DNA of 12,980 nt from Clostridia bacterium. Its GTDB lineage: Bacteria; Bacillota_A; Clostridia; Christensenellales; UBA1242. Positions 1 to 5,646 of this stretch are shown here, in pieces; the stretch's first letter is position 1, and each line of letters begins with the position of its first letter. The position numbers and the translations under genes were made by a program. The stretch is from the NCBI GenBank assembly GCA_028701635.1, contig JAQVQJ010000022.1, positions 1-12,980 on the forward strand, written 5' to 3'. Under the pieces are notes generated by a model. The model worked only from the letters and a program-made list of their open reading frames with translations. It ran no database searches and was not told where the DNA came from.

Positions 1-1
1 G

Positions 2-166
2 TGGGCTTCCTTTGATAAAGATCCCGAAACGCAATCGTGGACCCTCCTAATAGTAAGAAATGTGCCTGTATGGATAGGATTACCTGTTATAACCGCTTTT
101 GCAGTTTGGTTGGTGTATCACTTTAATAAATACTATAAAAAGAATAAAAATGGAAGAACTAACTAA
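2..166 (+). CDS. Small two-helix membrane protein, 5'-truncated by window edge (homologue of 1550-1795)
   Basis: The reading frame is open from base 2 to a TAA at 164-166, giving 54 residues without a start codon. The peptide aligns without gaps to the C-terminal two thirds of the protein at 1550-1795: both have ASFDK, then a QSWTLLI block, an RN-P segment, a hydrophobic stretch and HF-KYYK near the end. The nucleotide sequences differ at most silent sites (for example ACC CTC CTA against ACT TTA TTA), and this copy is visibly less AT-rich. It is therefore an old homologue and not a recent duplication. The visible part holds one hydrophobic membrane segment (about residues 20-42) followed by a basic tail. 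Function is unknown. It lies in the 1-381 branch that may come from a variant genome. Confidence 0.7.
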   Translation, partial: WASFDKDPETQSWTLLIVRNVPVWIGLPVITAFAVWLVYHFNKYYKKNKNGRTN

Positions 167-218
167 AAAACAAGAAGATTATATTTTGCTTGATGAGCAT
201 GAGGTTGAAAATGAATAA
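150..218 (+). CDS. Possible 22-residue acidic peptide
   Basis: An ATG at 150 overlaps the end of the preceding membrane-protein frame and opens a 22-codon frame (starts MEELTKKQEDYIL) ending at TAA 216-218. It is acidic and has no recognisable domain. Its KQEDYI start faintly resembles the 25-residue frame at 12090-12167 (KEKEDYII), which also sits upstream of small plus-strand genes. Overlapping stops and starts fit an operon, but the length gives little coding evidence. Confidence 0.3.
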   Translation: MEELTKKQEDYILLDEHEVENE

Positions 219-251
219 TAAAATAAACATAACATTGGGGGTTTTGAGTAA

Positions 252-386
252 ATGAAAAAACAATTTAAAGTTTGGGTAGAATGTGAAGATACAATAGAAG
301 CAAATAATCTTGAAGAAGCGATAGAAGAATTTAGCAAAAGAACTTTAGATATAGAATTTAATGGAGTTGAAATAAAAAATGAATAA
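252..386 (+). CDS. Small acidic protein, 44 aa, unknown function
   Basis: A 44-codon frame opens with ATG at 252 and closes with TAA at 384-386, overlapping the start of the next gene (379) by 8 bases. The protein begins MKKQFKVWVECEDTIEANN and continues with an acidic amphipathic helix (LEEAIEEF). The pattern of a beta strand (FKVWVE), then E-A-x-N/D and an EEAIEE helix, is common in tiny phage and archaeal-virus proteins of unknown role. A GGGGG run 11 bases upstream may help ribosome binding. In the alternative junction (window end) this gene is replaced by an unrelated 44-residue gene at 12714-12848, so the position upstream of the Cys-rich gene is variable. Confidence 0.55.
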   Translation: MKKQFKVWVECEDTIEANNLEEAIEEFSKRTLDIEFNGVEIKNE

Positions 387-855
387 TAAAATCCCCCAAG
401 AAATAGAAAAAAATATTTTGAAAGAAGAAAATATATGTTGTTCGGAAATTCCATCAAAAAATAAATGGAAAGATGCAAAAGAAGCACTTAATCATTGTAT
501 TTGGGGAGATGATTGGTTAAATAGAAGAATTAAAGAGGGTGGAATATGTGGATGTAATTCTTGCTCTTATTGTGCATACTTATATGTATTAGAAAAGATA
601 AATTCATCTTTTAAAGAAGGGCAAAAAGAAATGACTGACGAACTTAAAACTTTGAAAGATATTAAGAAATGTGCATCTGAAATTATATCAGAAAAACAAA
701 AACTTAAAAGAATATTTGAATATGCTGATGTAGAAGAATTAAGGCAGGAAGCGATTAAGTGGGTGAAAGATTGTATAGAAAAGAGTTGGGAAATGGACGA
801 ATATTATTGGATTGAATTTTTCAATCTCACGGAAGAGGAGTTGAAAGATGATTAA
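379..855 (+). CDS. Cysteine-rich protein, 158 aa, possible metal-binding, unknown function
   Basis: The first part of this 158-residue protein is rich in cysteine: Cys20, Cys21 and Cys40, and a tight CGCNSCSYC cluster (Cys57, 59, 62, 65) that could hold zinc or an iron-sulfur centre. Residues 70-125 are charged and likely helical or coiled-coil, and the C-terminus is acidic. I do not recognise a family. The start shown is ATG 379, which overlaps the preceding 44-aa gene. Across the inferred circle junction the same gene instead starts at ATG 12845 and has two extra residues (MTENNKIP against MNNKIP). The stop overlaps the zinc-ribbon gene at 848. It is the only well-conserved anchor between the two alternative upstream contexts. 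Confidence 0.85.
   Translation: MNNKIPQEIEKNILKEENICCSEIPSKNKWKDAKEALNHCIWGDDWLNRRIKEGGICGCNSCSYCAYLYVLEKINSSFKEGQKEMTDELKTLKDIKKCASEIISEKQKLKRIFEYADVEELRQEAIKWVKDCIEKSWEMDEYYWIEFFNLTEEELKDD
382..508 (+). repeat. 127-bp perfect direct repeat, copy 1 (assembly junction)
   Basis: Bases 382-508 are identical to 12854-12980, and the match stops at base 381/12853 on one side and at the window end on the other. It covers codons 2-43 of the 379-855 gene. An exact length of 127 equals a commonly used maximum assembly k-mer, so the repeat most likely marks where the linear record closes on itself. Confidence 0.9.
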
Positions 856-1003
856 GTGTTCCTATTGCGGTTCAGATAAAGTCAAAGAAGGTTCAGATTT
901 CTATTTGTGCAATAATCCTCATTGTTTGCATATATGGTCTAAAAGACAAAATAAATTAAAACAGGGAGGGAAAATAAATGGAAACAAAACCAAGCGTAGA
1001 TAA
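848..1003 (+). CDS. Zinc-ribbon protein, 51 aa
   Basis: ATG 848 overlaps the last codons of the upstream Cys-rich gene and has a GAGGAG ribosome site 7 bases upstream. The 51-residue product begins MIKCSYCGS, with Cys4 and Cys7, then Cys21 and Cys26 (YLCNNPHC), forming a C-x2-C / C-x4-C zinc ribbon. A strongly basic tail (KRQNKLKQGGK, ending KTKRR) follows and could bind nucleic acid. The 3' end overlaps the start of the 978 gene by 26 bases in another frame. Small free-standing zinc ribbons are common in archaeal viruses, but the exact role is not known. Confidence 0.7.
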   Translation: MIKCSYCGSDKVKEGSDFYLCNNPHCLHIWSKRQNKLKQGGKINGNKTKRR

Positions 1004-1307
1004 TTGGGATGACTTTGCAGGAGACTATCTTAAAGCAGAATATATCAAATCATATCCGGCTGTTTTAGTTGTTATTAATGTGGAGACTGAATTTGATGAA
1101 GATAAGGCTAAGTTAATTGCTGTTGTTGAGTATAACGAGAAAGAGTTTAAATTTCAGTTAAACAAGACAAACCAAGCAGTTGTTAAAAAGATTTGTGCAT
1201 CTCCTAAAGAGTTAATTGGTAAAAAATTAACTGTTCAGAAGATTAAACAAAGAAATCCTGCAACAAATAGCTTAGTAGATAGTATCTTGATTGAAAAGAT
1301 AGAGTAA
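978..1307 (+). CDS. Phage-type conserved protein of the LNKTN family, 109 aa
   Basis: A clear GGGAGGG ribosome site lies about 9 bases before ATG 978. The protein has the layout of a small conserved phage family that I know by pattern: an N-terminal YLKAEYIKSYPA segment, beta strands, then FQLNKTNQAVVKKI, then ELIGKKLTVQKIKQRNP, and a final strand. In phages, relatives often sit beside single-strand annealing, SSB or Holliday-junction genes, but their biochemical role is not established. No such recombination partners occur here, so it may be the only remnant of a recombination or replication module. The family match is from memory of conserved spacing, not from a search. It ends a short operon and is followed by a T-rich tract. 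Confidence 0.75.
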   Translation: METKPSVDNWDDFAGDYLKAEYIKSYPAVLVVINVETEFDEDKAKLIAVVEYNEKEFKFQLNKTNQAVVKKICASPKELIGKKLTVQKIKQRNPATNSLVDSILIEKIE

Positions 1308-1329
1308 ACTGAATAATTAAGACTAAGCA

Positions 1330-1357
1330 ATAATTTATTTTTTTATTATTTTTATAA
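1330..1357 (+). terminator. T-rich tract, likely archaeal terminator after the 109-aa gene
   Basis: Just after the stop of the 978-1307 gene, the non-template strand has runs of T7 and T5 with no GC-rich stem. T-rich non-template tracts are the usual archaeal termination signal. The next promoter (TATA at 1350-1358) overlaps its end. Confidence 0.5.
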
Positions 1358-1358
1358 T
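1350..1358 (+). promoter_or_regulatory. TATA box for the 1380 gene
   Basis: TTTATAATT is centred about 26 bases before ATG 1380, so transcription would start at or next to the start codon. A weak GGTGA (1370s) is also present, so a short-leader reading is possible. Confidence 0.45.
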
Positions 1359-1379
1359 TAAAAAGAATGGTGAATAAGA

Positions 1380-1553
1380 ATGGCAAATAAGATAAACTGG
1401 ATATATAAAAGAACAAACAAACAGCGAAGAGAAAGATATAAAAAATTAAGAGAGGCGGGATTTAACTTTAGACAAGCAAGAGCTATAAGGGATTTTAGGC
1501 CTAATAATATTGAAAAGATTATTAAAGGTGAAAGAAGTTGTTGGATTATATGA
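1380..1553 (+). CDS. Small basic protein, 57 aa, putative nucleic-acid binding
   Basis: The 57-residue protein starts MANKINWIYKR and is rich in Lys/Arg. Its core, RYKKLREAGFNFRQARAIRD, matches a motif I know from small proteins of archaeal and some bacterial viruses (R-x2-LREAGF, then A-R-x2-RD), in which a helix-turn-helix-like pair of basic helices is likely. Function in that group is unknown; DNA or RNA binding is inferred from charge. The stop TGA (1551-1553) overlaps a candidate ATG of the next gene (ATGA), which suggests coupling. Confidence 0.65.
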   Translation: MANKINWIYKRTNKQRRERYKKLREAGFNFRQARAIRDFRPNNIEKIIKGERSCWII

Positions 1554-1571
1554 GGATATTGGATTATATGA
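1541..1571 (+). repeat. 13-bp direct repeat, period 18
   Basis: TTGGATTATATGA occurs at 1541-1553 and again at 1559-1571. The first copy holds the stop codon of the basic protein and one ATG; the second holds another ATG. It looks like a small tandem duplication that doubled the start site of the next gene. Confidence 0.7.
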
Positions 1572-1795
1572 ATAATAAAACTAAATGGACTTTAGGTTTT
1601 TTAGGAGTTACCGCAGTTGCTTTTATTTTAGAATTAATTGCATCATTTGATAAATCATCGGATACACAATCTTGGACTTTATTAATTACAAGAAATATCC
1701 CTGCAGTAATCACTTTCCCAGTATTGGGGGTGATTATTTTTTGGTTGATATTTCACTTCAAAAAATATTATAAGATAGATAAGGAAAATAAATAA
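1550..1795 (+). CDS. Small two-TM membrane protein, unknown function
   Basis: From ATG 1550 the product has 81 residues; ATG 1568 (75 residues) is an equally possible start with a GAGGA site 11 bases upstream, and a TTG lies at 1538. Hydrophobic segments (about residues 14-32 and 52-70 from ATG 1550) are joined by a polar loop with FDK and QSWTLLI, followed by a basic and acidic tail (HFKKYYKIDKENK). A diverged homologue is cut by the left edge of the window (2-166). It ends the plus-strand block, and its TAA directly abuts the TAA of the convergent fibre gene. Two-TM proteins of this size can be holin-like or envelope proteins, but nothing specific identifies it. Confidence 0.7.
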   Translation: MRILDYMNNKTKWTLGFLGVTAVAFILELIASFDKSSDTQSWTLLITRNIPAVITFPVLGVIIFWLIFHFKKYYKIDKENK

Positions 1796-2914
1796 TTAGT
1801 TAAGGTGTATTACTGCATTTACTAAAGCCCCGCTAGCTCCACTTTCTAATATATGGCCGCACTCTCTCCAATGGTTAGCATCTGCAGGAACAGGGGGGAC
1901 ACTAGAAGATACTAAAGCCCCGCTAGTAGTTGCTGATGCTTGTATCCAATCTCCTCTGGTAGTTGTATTTTCAACATAAACTTTTGTAATTCCTGAAACT
2001 ACAACAGGAACTATATCTCCATCTTCGTAGTGATTAGTTTCAGATATTGCAGTTATTCCTATTACTTGATCTCTTCCTGCAGTTCCATCTGTAATTCCAG
2101 CCAATAAAAAAGTATTATCTTCTGTTCTTGATGCTCTCACTGCTCTTGCACCTGAGCAAGCTTCCCCTGCGATCAAATTAATACATATAGCACTGGAAGA
2201 AATATTAACATAATTATTTGCAGGTTTTAATTGTATGGCTCCTGTTTCTGACGATATGCTTCCTGTAAGTTTTAAATTACCACCTATATAAACACCTAAA
2301 CCTCCAGAAAAATATCCACTGTAACTTTCTTCAGATTCACCATAAACACCAGCCCCTGAAGAAGAATAACCAAAAACACCATCCCCTGAAGAAGAATAAC
2401 CAAAAACACCAGCCCCTGAAGAAGAATAACCAAAAACACCATCCCCTGAAGAAGAACTACCACTAATACCCGTTTCTGAATAAGAATAACCATAAACACC
2501 ATACCCTGAATAAGAATAACCATAAACACCATACCCTGAATAAGAATAACCATAAACACCCGCCCCACTAGCACATGAAAATAAACCAACATCATTGTAT
2601 TTATTATTATTATTATTATTTATAATTTCTCCCAAAATTTTTCCATTCATATAACTAATATCATAAGGAATATCCCCTTCTTGTAAGGCTCTTCCGCTTC
2701 CAGTTAAATTTAAATAACCTGTACTTTTGTTAAATGTAAAATTACCATCTCCTCCAAAACTTCCACCGTCATTAAATTGTATATTTGTATCTGCCCCCCC
2801 GGGAGTTCCACTTCCTCCACTAATACCAGTTAATCCCGAACCATCACCAATAAATCTATCAGCTTCTATAGTTCCATTCCAATAAACCCATTGTCCCTCT
2901 TTAAAAGTCCACAT
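1796..2914 (-). CDS. Repeat-rich virion fibre / putative receptor-binding protein, 372 aa
   Basis: This protein resembles phage tail-fibre or spike proteins. The N-terminal part has IGDGSGLTGI and NIQFNDGGSFGGDGNFTFN, a motif common at the start of phage fibre shafts. Residues 99-104 are six Asn. Residues 117-196 are eight exact 10-residue repeats of the form G-x-G-V-x-G-x-S-x-S, rich in Gly, Ser and Tyr, likely a beta-solenoid or trimeric beta shaft. The C-terminal 150 residues, including DGTAGRDQVIGI and a closing HIL-SGASGALVNAVIHLN, look like a globular tip. There is no signal peptide. A GGAG site lies 10 bases before ATG 2914. The gene is last in the virion block, downstream of the capsid gene. 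A role in host attachment is inferred from composition and position. Confidence 0.8.
   Translation of the reverse strand: MWTFKEGQWVYWNGTIEADRFIGDGSGLTGISGGSGTPGGADTNIQFNDGGSFGGDGNFTFNKSTGYLNLTGSGRALQEGDIPYDISYMNGKILGEIINNNNNNKYNDVGLFSCASGAGVYGYSYSGYGVYGYSYSGYGVYGYSYSETGISGSSSSGDGVFGYSSSGAGVFGYSSSGDGVFGYSSSGAGVYGESEESYSGYFSGGLGVYIGGNLKLTGSISSETGAIQLKPANNYVNISSSAICINLIAGEACSGARAVRASRTEDNTFLLAGITDGTAGRDQVIGITAISETNHYEDGDIVPVVVSGITKVYVENTTTRGDWIQASATTSGALVSSSVPPVPADANHWRECGHILESGASGALVNAVIHLN
2327..2566 (-). repeat. Eight tandem 30-bp coding repeats in the fibre gene
   Basis: The minus strand carries eight 30-bp units, each encoding ten residues. Units 2 and 3 are nearly identical (GYGVYGYSYS). 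Units 5-7 alternate GDGVFGYSSS / GAGVFGYSSS, giving a 60-bp higher-order repeat. Unit 4 (ETGISGSSSS) and unit 8 (GAGVYGESEE) have drifted. The near-identity between units points to recent expansion. Confidence 0.9.
2603..2620 (-). repeat. AAT trinucleotide microsatellite (six Asn codons) in the fibre gene
   Basis: Six consecutive AAT codons (plus-strand ATT) encode N99-N104. Slippage would change the linker length without breaking the frame. Confidence 0.8.
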
Positions 2915-2994
2915 TTAAATATATCTCCACATAAGAATTATAAAATTATCAAGTTAATAAATATTACTAAAAATAATTAAGCGTCTTAATTAAA

Positions 2995-3864
2995 TTAAGC
3001 ATCTTCAGTTCCGTAAATTATACAAACTGCACGAGGATCAGTGTATTCGAACATTCCCTCTTCTACAACTCTTATTCTAGTAGACCTAAAAGGATCTTCC
3101 TTAACATCTGATTGTAAAGGTACAAGCTCTTTCCATGTTGCACATATCTTAGGTACTGCTATAATAGCCATTGATGCGGGAATAGTATTTGATACTCTAA
3201 TTTCTACACCTGCTAATTTTCCAACAACTCCATTATTAGCAACCTTATCCCCTAGTGTAGGGAATTGTGCACCCTTTGATGCAAGATAATTAACCATGCT
3301 TCTATGGTCCTCTAAATTAATTACACAAACTAAATTAGTTGTAGGATAATTGTAAGTTCCAATTTCTTTCTTAGCTCTCATTAAGTCATCAAGAATAGCA
3401 CAACTAGCAACTTTATCCCATCCATAACCTTTGGCAATAGTAAAAGTATTGAATGATTTTGTGGTGTCAACAAATCCAGTTCTAATAGCTGTATCAATAT
3501 CATAAACAGCTTTCTGAGTTAATTTAAACACTGTTCTAGCTTGCTTATTAACATTACCTGAGATTATATCTTCAAAGTTAATATTATCTTCATAACCAAT
3601 CTTAGTTATAAATCCAGTTTCCTTAGTGTTAGAAGTAGATAACTGAGGGAAGTTTGCACCTCTTGGAAGTCCTACACCTGAGTTTCCAGTAGGGGCAGTC
3701 AATACATCAGGATTTTCAGAATAATAAGTGTTTTGCCATCCACCTGTAGTTGTAACAGATACAAGTTCCTTAAGAACATAAGATGGTTGTGCAAATACAT
3801 GAACTAAATTATCAATAACCTCTTTCCTTATTCCGCTTGATCCTGTTTTTAAATCGTATGCCAT
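2995..3864 (-). CDS. HK97-fold major capsid protein, 289 aa
   Basis: Length and segment order fit an HK97-fold major capsid protein. The N-terminal arm (1-80) has aromatic and Gly/Pro stretches. A GFITKIGYEDNINFED strand leads into a long helix (about 100-130, KQARTVFKLTQKAVYDID), which would be the spine helix. Residues 150-240 form an alternating domain with a CVINLEDHRSMVNYL helix and GKLAGVEIRVSNTIP, typical of the A domain. The end, RSTRIRVVEEGMFEYTDPRAV, matches the usual closing strands. There is no obvious N-terminal protease or scaffolding domain. The gene follows the decoration protein with a 1-nt gap and shares its promoter. A weak GAGGTT precedes ATG 3864. Identification is from fold-level pattern, not a search. 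Confidence 0.88.
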   Translation of the reverse strand: MAYDLKTGSSGIRKEVIDNLVHVFAQPSYVLKELVSVTTTGGWQNTYYSENPDVLTAPTGNSGVGLPRGANFPQLSTSNTKETGFITKIGYEDNINFEDIISGNVNKQARTVFKLTQKAVYDIDTAIRTGFVDTTKSFNTFTIAKGYGWDKVASCAILDDLMRAKKEIGTYNYPTTNLVCVINLEDHRSMVNYLASKGAQFPTLGDKVANNGVVGKLAGVEIRVSNTIPASMAIIAVPKICATWKELVPLQSDVKEDPFRSTRIRVVEEGMFEYTDPRAVCIIYGTEDA

Positions 3865-3865
3865 T

Positions 3866-4288
3866 TTATAATCTTAACCTCACATTAAATGTTTCTCCTG
3901 CAGCAGCAGTTTCCCTAGAATATCCTAAAATTTGTGCTCCTGATGCAACATCTAAAGTTCCTGCAACCATAACATAATTTTTAAAAGCAGCAGTTCCTGC
4001 AGCACTCATTAAAGGAGCCCCAACAGGAATAGCACCACTGGCAACACCGTTAAATATTCCATTAGTATAAACTGACATCTTAGTAGAAAAGTCTGTACCG
4101 TTGTGTTCTTCTGCAGCTATACCTGCAATAGGTGCACCATCTGCAGCACATAAAGATACTGTAAAAGGATCTGATAATGTTAATAGTGAACCTTTAGGAA
4201 TTACAGCACTAGAAGCTACGGTATAACTTACTTGGTCTCCATCTCTATTCTCCCCGAATAATTCAACCTTTGTAAATTCATTAGCCAT
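3866..4288 (-). CDS. Capsid decoration (cement) protein, DUF2190-like, 140 aa
   Basis: The 140-residue protein is Ala/Gly-rich and beta-rich, with the pattern of phage capsid cement proteins of the DUF2190 type: an early RDGDQVSYTVASSAVIPKGSLLTL segment split around VIPKG, then APIAGIAAEE, a central AIPVGAPL and a terminal ILGYSRETAAAGETFNVRL. Such proteins bind outside the HK97 shell and stabilise it. Its place directly upstream of the capsid gene is the usual order. ATG 4288 lies 25 bases after the centre of a TATTTAAATA box and has no ribosome site, so the message is probably leaderless. Confidence 0.85.
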   Translation of the reverse strand: MANEFTKVELFGENRDGDQVSYTVASSAVIPKGSLLTLSDPFTVSLCAADGAPIAGIAAEEHNGTDFSTKMSVYTNGIFNGVASGAIPVGAPLMSAAGTAAFKNYVMVAGTLDVASGAQILGYSRETAAAGETFNVRLRL

Positions 4289-4307
4289 GATAATTACAGA
4301 AATAACT

Positions 4308-4317
4308 TATTTAAATA
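4308..4317 (-). promoter_or_regulatory. Capsid promoter TATA box
   Basis: A perfect palindromic TATTTAAATA is centred 24.5 bases before the decoration-protein ATG on the minus strand, the classic archaeal TATA-to-start distance for a leaderless message. It gives the decoration, capsid and perhaps fibre genes their own promoter within the virion block. Confidence 0.75.
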
Positions 4318-4345
4318 CTTTTCTATTAATCGCTTAACCGAATAA

Positions 4346-4840
4346 CTATAATGCTTCTTGATTATATCTTCCCTGTCCTATATTAGAAAAGTCAAAATCC
4401 CGTCGGTCATCGGCTTTTATTCCTATGCAGTGTATTGCAGTTCCGGGAATTATGCAATGACTAAGTCCTCTCATAGAATTATTTATTATAATTGTTGTTG
4501 GTATTTTTGCAGCCTCTTCATAAATTTCTTTGGGAATTCTCTTAACTCCAAAAATCTTTCTTAGAAAAGCCAGTCTGAATTTGTCCTTATATCTGTCTGC
4601 ATGAGTATATTCTTCCCCTTTAATTCCCATAACACATAAAACTTCTGCAAGACATTCTTCCGGGAAGATATACTCCCATGCACCTAAAACAGATGGTCTT
4701 AATGCCCCCTGCACTAAAATATCTTCATATCTTCCAGTATCAAGATTTAATCTTTTCCACTTCCAAAAAGTACATTGAAGTTGTGTTTTAAGTACTTCAA
4801 CTTGATTATAAATACCCCTCATGAAAAATACTAAGTGCAT
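4346..4840 (-). CDS. Unknown protein, 164 aa, in the virion block
   Basis: ATG 4840 is preceded by GAGGAG at a spacing of about 8 and overlaps the end of the upstream zinc gene by 10 bases, which supports this start over an internal Met seven codons in (MRGIYNQ). The protein mixes alpha and beta segments: GALRPSVLGAWEYIFPEE, then a basic central helix (DRYKDKFRLAFLRKIFGVKRIPKE), then TTIIINNSMRGLSHCIIPG and a charged C-terminus. No transmembrane segment is evident. I do not recognise a family. Position between portal and capsid genes would suit a head-completion, connector or minor virion protein, but that is only positional. Confidence 0.7.
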   Translation of the reverse strand: MHLVFFMRGIYNQVEVLKTQLQCTFWKWKRLNLDTGRYEDILVQGALRPSVLGAWEYIFPEECLAEVLCVMGIKGEEYTHADRYKDKFRLAFLRKIFGVKRIPKEIYEEAAKIPTTIIINNSMRGLSHCIIPGTAIHCIGIKADDRRDFDFSNIGQGRYNQEAL

Positions 4841-5055
4841 TTTTTATTCTCCTCTAAATATTTTCTTGTTCTTTCAATAAGTTTACATTCTGGTTCATCC
4901 CAAAAATGAACAATCTTTTGCCCGCATTTAGAACACATTAATAAATCAACAGTTTCTTTTTCATTATTAATACAATTTCTAATATAAATCCAATTGTGTT
5001 TTTTACAAATTTTAATAACTTTGGGTTCTTCTCCTTCTGAATAGGTAGTCGTCAT
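4831..5055 (-). CDS. Small putative zinc-binding protein, 74 aa
   Basis: ATG 5055 follows AAGGAG at a spacing of about 7 and overlaps the stop of the upstream 30-aa frame (ATGA). The 74-residue protein has a likely zinc site: Cys17-x2-His20 (ICKKHNW), Cys41-x2-Cys44 (MCSKCGQK) and a further Cys28. The pattern C-x2-H-x-W followed by CSKCG is common in tiny virus-encoded zinc proteins of unknown function. The C-terminal 25 residues are charged and helical. It lies within the virion block, so it may be a minor structural or regulatory factor. Confidence 0.7.
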   Translation of the reverse strand: MTTTYSEGEEPKVIKICKKHNWIYIRNCINNEKETVDLLMCSKCGQKIVHFWDEPECKLIERTRKYLEENKKCT

Positions 5056-5144
5056 TTCTTTTTCTCCTTAAAAAAAACTTGATAAACTTTAATTCCAATT
5101 AATATTAAACCACCTACAAAAATCTCCAACTCTAAAAATTCCAT
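5052..5144 (-). CDS. Single-TM micro-protein, 30 aa
   Basis: This short frame starts at ATG 5144, which shares bases with the stop of the preceding 94-aa gene (TAATG), and ends at TGA 5052-5054, overlapping the next start (ATGA). The 30 residues are a short acidic N-terminus (MEFLELE), one hydrophobic segment (IFVGGLILIGIKVYQVFF) and a basic tail (KEKKK), giving a clear one-pass membrane topology. Overlaps at both ends make it a convincing link in the operon despite its size. Function is unknown. Confidence 0.6.
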   Translation of the reverse strand: MEFLELEIFVGGLILIGIKVYQVFFKEKKK

Positions 5145-5428
5145 TAGTGCCCCAATAATTGTTTAGCCATTGCATCAGCTTCGTCTTTGTCTTTTTGGTC
5201 TTGGCTCTTTGGAGGAATTGCTAAAACACCTCTTCCACTCATCTGATCATTTGCTCTAGCAAACTCATATTCAGATTTAGTTTTCTCCATTCTTTCCAAC
5301 ATCTCTTTAGTTTCCTTATTCAATCTATCGGCTTTTTCTAAAGGGCTCTCTTCCTGCATTGGCTTGTTATCGGCGGCTAGTTGTTCTTTTGCTTTCTGCA
5401 TAAGTTCTTTTTCTTCTTTTTCATCCAT
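5144..5428 (-). CDS. Charged helical protein, 94 aa, unknown function
   Basis: The protein is very rich in Glu, Lys, Gln and Met, with predicted coiled-coil character over residues 1-55 (KEEKELMQKAKEQL, then DRLNKETKEMLERMEK). A loop (QMSGRGVLAIPP) and a polar tail ending AMAKQLLGH follow. There are no cysteines and no membrane segment. ATG 5428 sits about 25 bases after a TATA box and lacks a ribosome site, suggesting a separate leaderless message for the 5428-to-4346 group. A helical, charged protein before the capsid genes could act as a scaffold, but no sequence feature proves it. Confidence 0.65.
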   Translation of the reverse strand: MDEKEEKELMQKAKEQLAADNKPMQEESPLEKADRLNKETKEMLERMEKTKSEYEFARANDQMSGRGVLAIPPKSQDQKDKDEADAMAKQLLGH

Positions 5429-5449
5429 AAAAAAAATAATTAATTAAAG

Positions 5450-5457
5450 TTTAAATA
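5450..5457 (-). promoter_or_regulatory. TATA box for the 94-aa gene
   Basis: On the minus strand ATATTTAAAC is centred 25.5 bases before ATG 5428, matching the other leaderless promoters in the window. Confidence 0.65.
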
Positions 5458-5463
5458 TCTTTC

Positions 5464-5646
5464 TTATTTTCCGATTTTTGTTTCATACAGGTTTTTTAAG
5501 AAATATGCTATAGGACCAGTGATCCAAGCATAATCTATAGGCATACCTGCTAAAATAGCAACAAAAAAAGGTATAAGTAAAACTGCTGAGTTCTTAGCAG
5601 TCTTAGCAAGACCTACAACTAAACTGTATTTAATTTTGTCTGTCAT
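5464..5646 (-). CDS. Holin-like two-TM membrane protein, 60 aa
   Basis: The frame is open further upstream (to 5700), but ATG 5646 is the better start: it forms a TAATG overlap with the stop of the 45-aa gene, and a GGAGGT lies upstream in that gene. The 60-residue product begins MTDKIKYSLVVGLAKTAKN and has two hydrophobic segments (about 18-36 and 38-52: AVLLIPFFVAILAG and AWITGPIAYFL) with a basic C-terminus. Size and topology resemble holins and other small phage membrane proteins. An archaeal host would not need a peptidoglycan lysis system, so the membrane role could be different. No endolysin is seen nearby. Confidence 0.65.
   Translation of the reverse strand: MTDKIKYSLVVGLAKTAKNSAVLLIPFFVAILAGMPIDYAWITGPIAYFLKNLYETKIGK

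Noticed and set aside
179..487. Minus-strand 102-residue hydrophobic frame
   Set aside because: Phe/Leu/Ser-rich translation is the antisense of A-rich coding sequence; the plus-strand genes are better supported.
2327..2566. Regular repeats as a CRISPR array
   Set aside because: Units are contiguous 30-bp coding repeats without unique spacers and stay in frame with the fibre protein.
2296..2595. Minus-strand frame of 99 residues with repeated MVFMVILIQG
   Set aside because: It is the +1-type shadow of the 30-bp fibre repeats; hydrophobicity comes from the frame shift, and the fibre frame has the fibre motifs.
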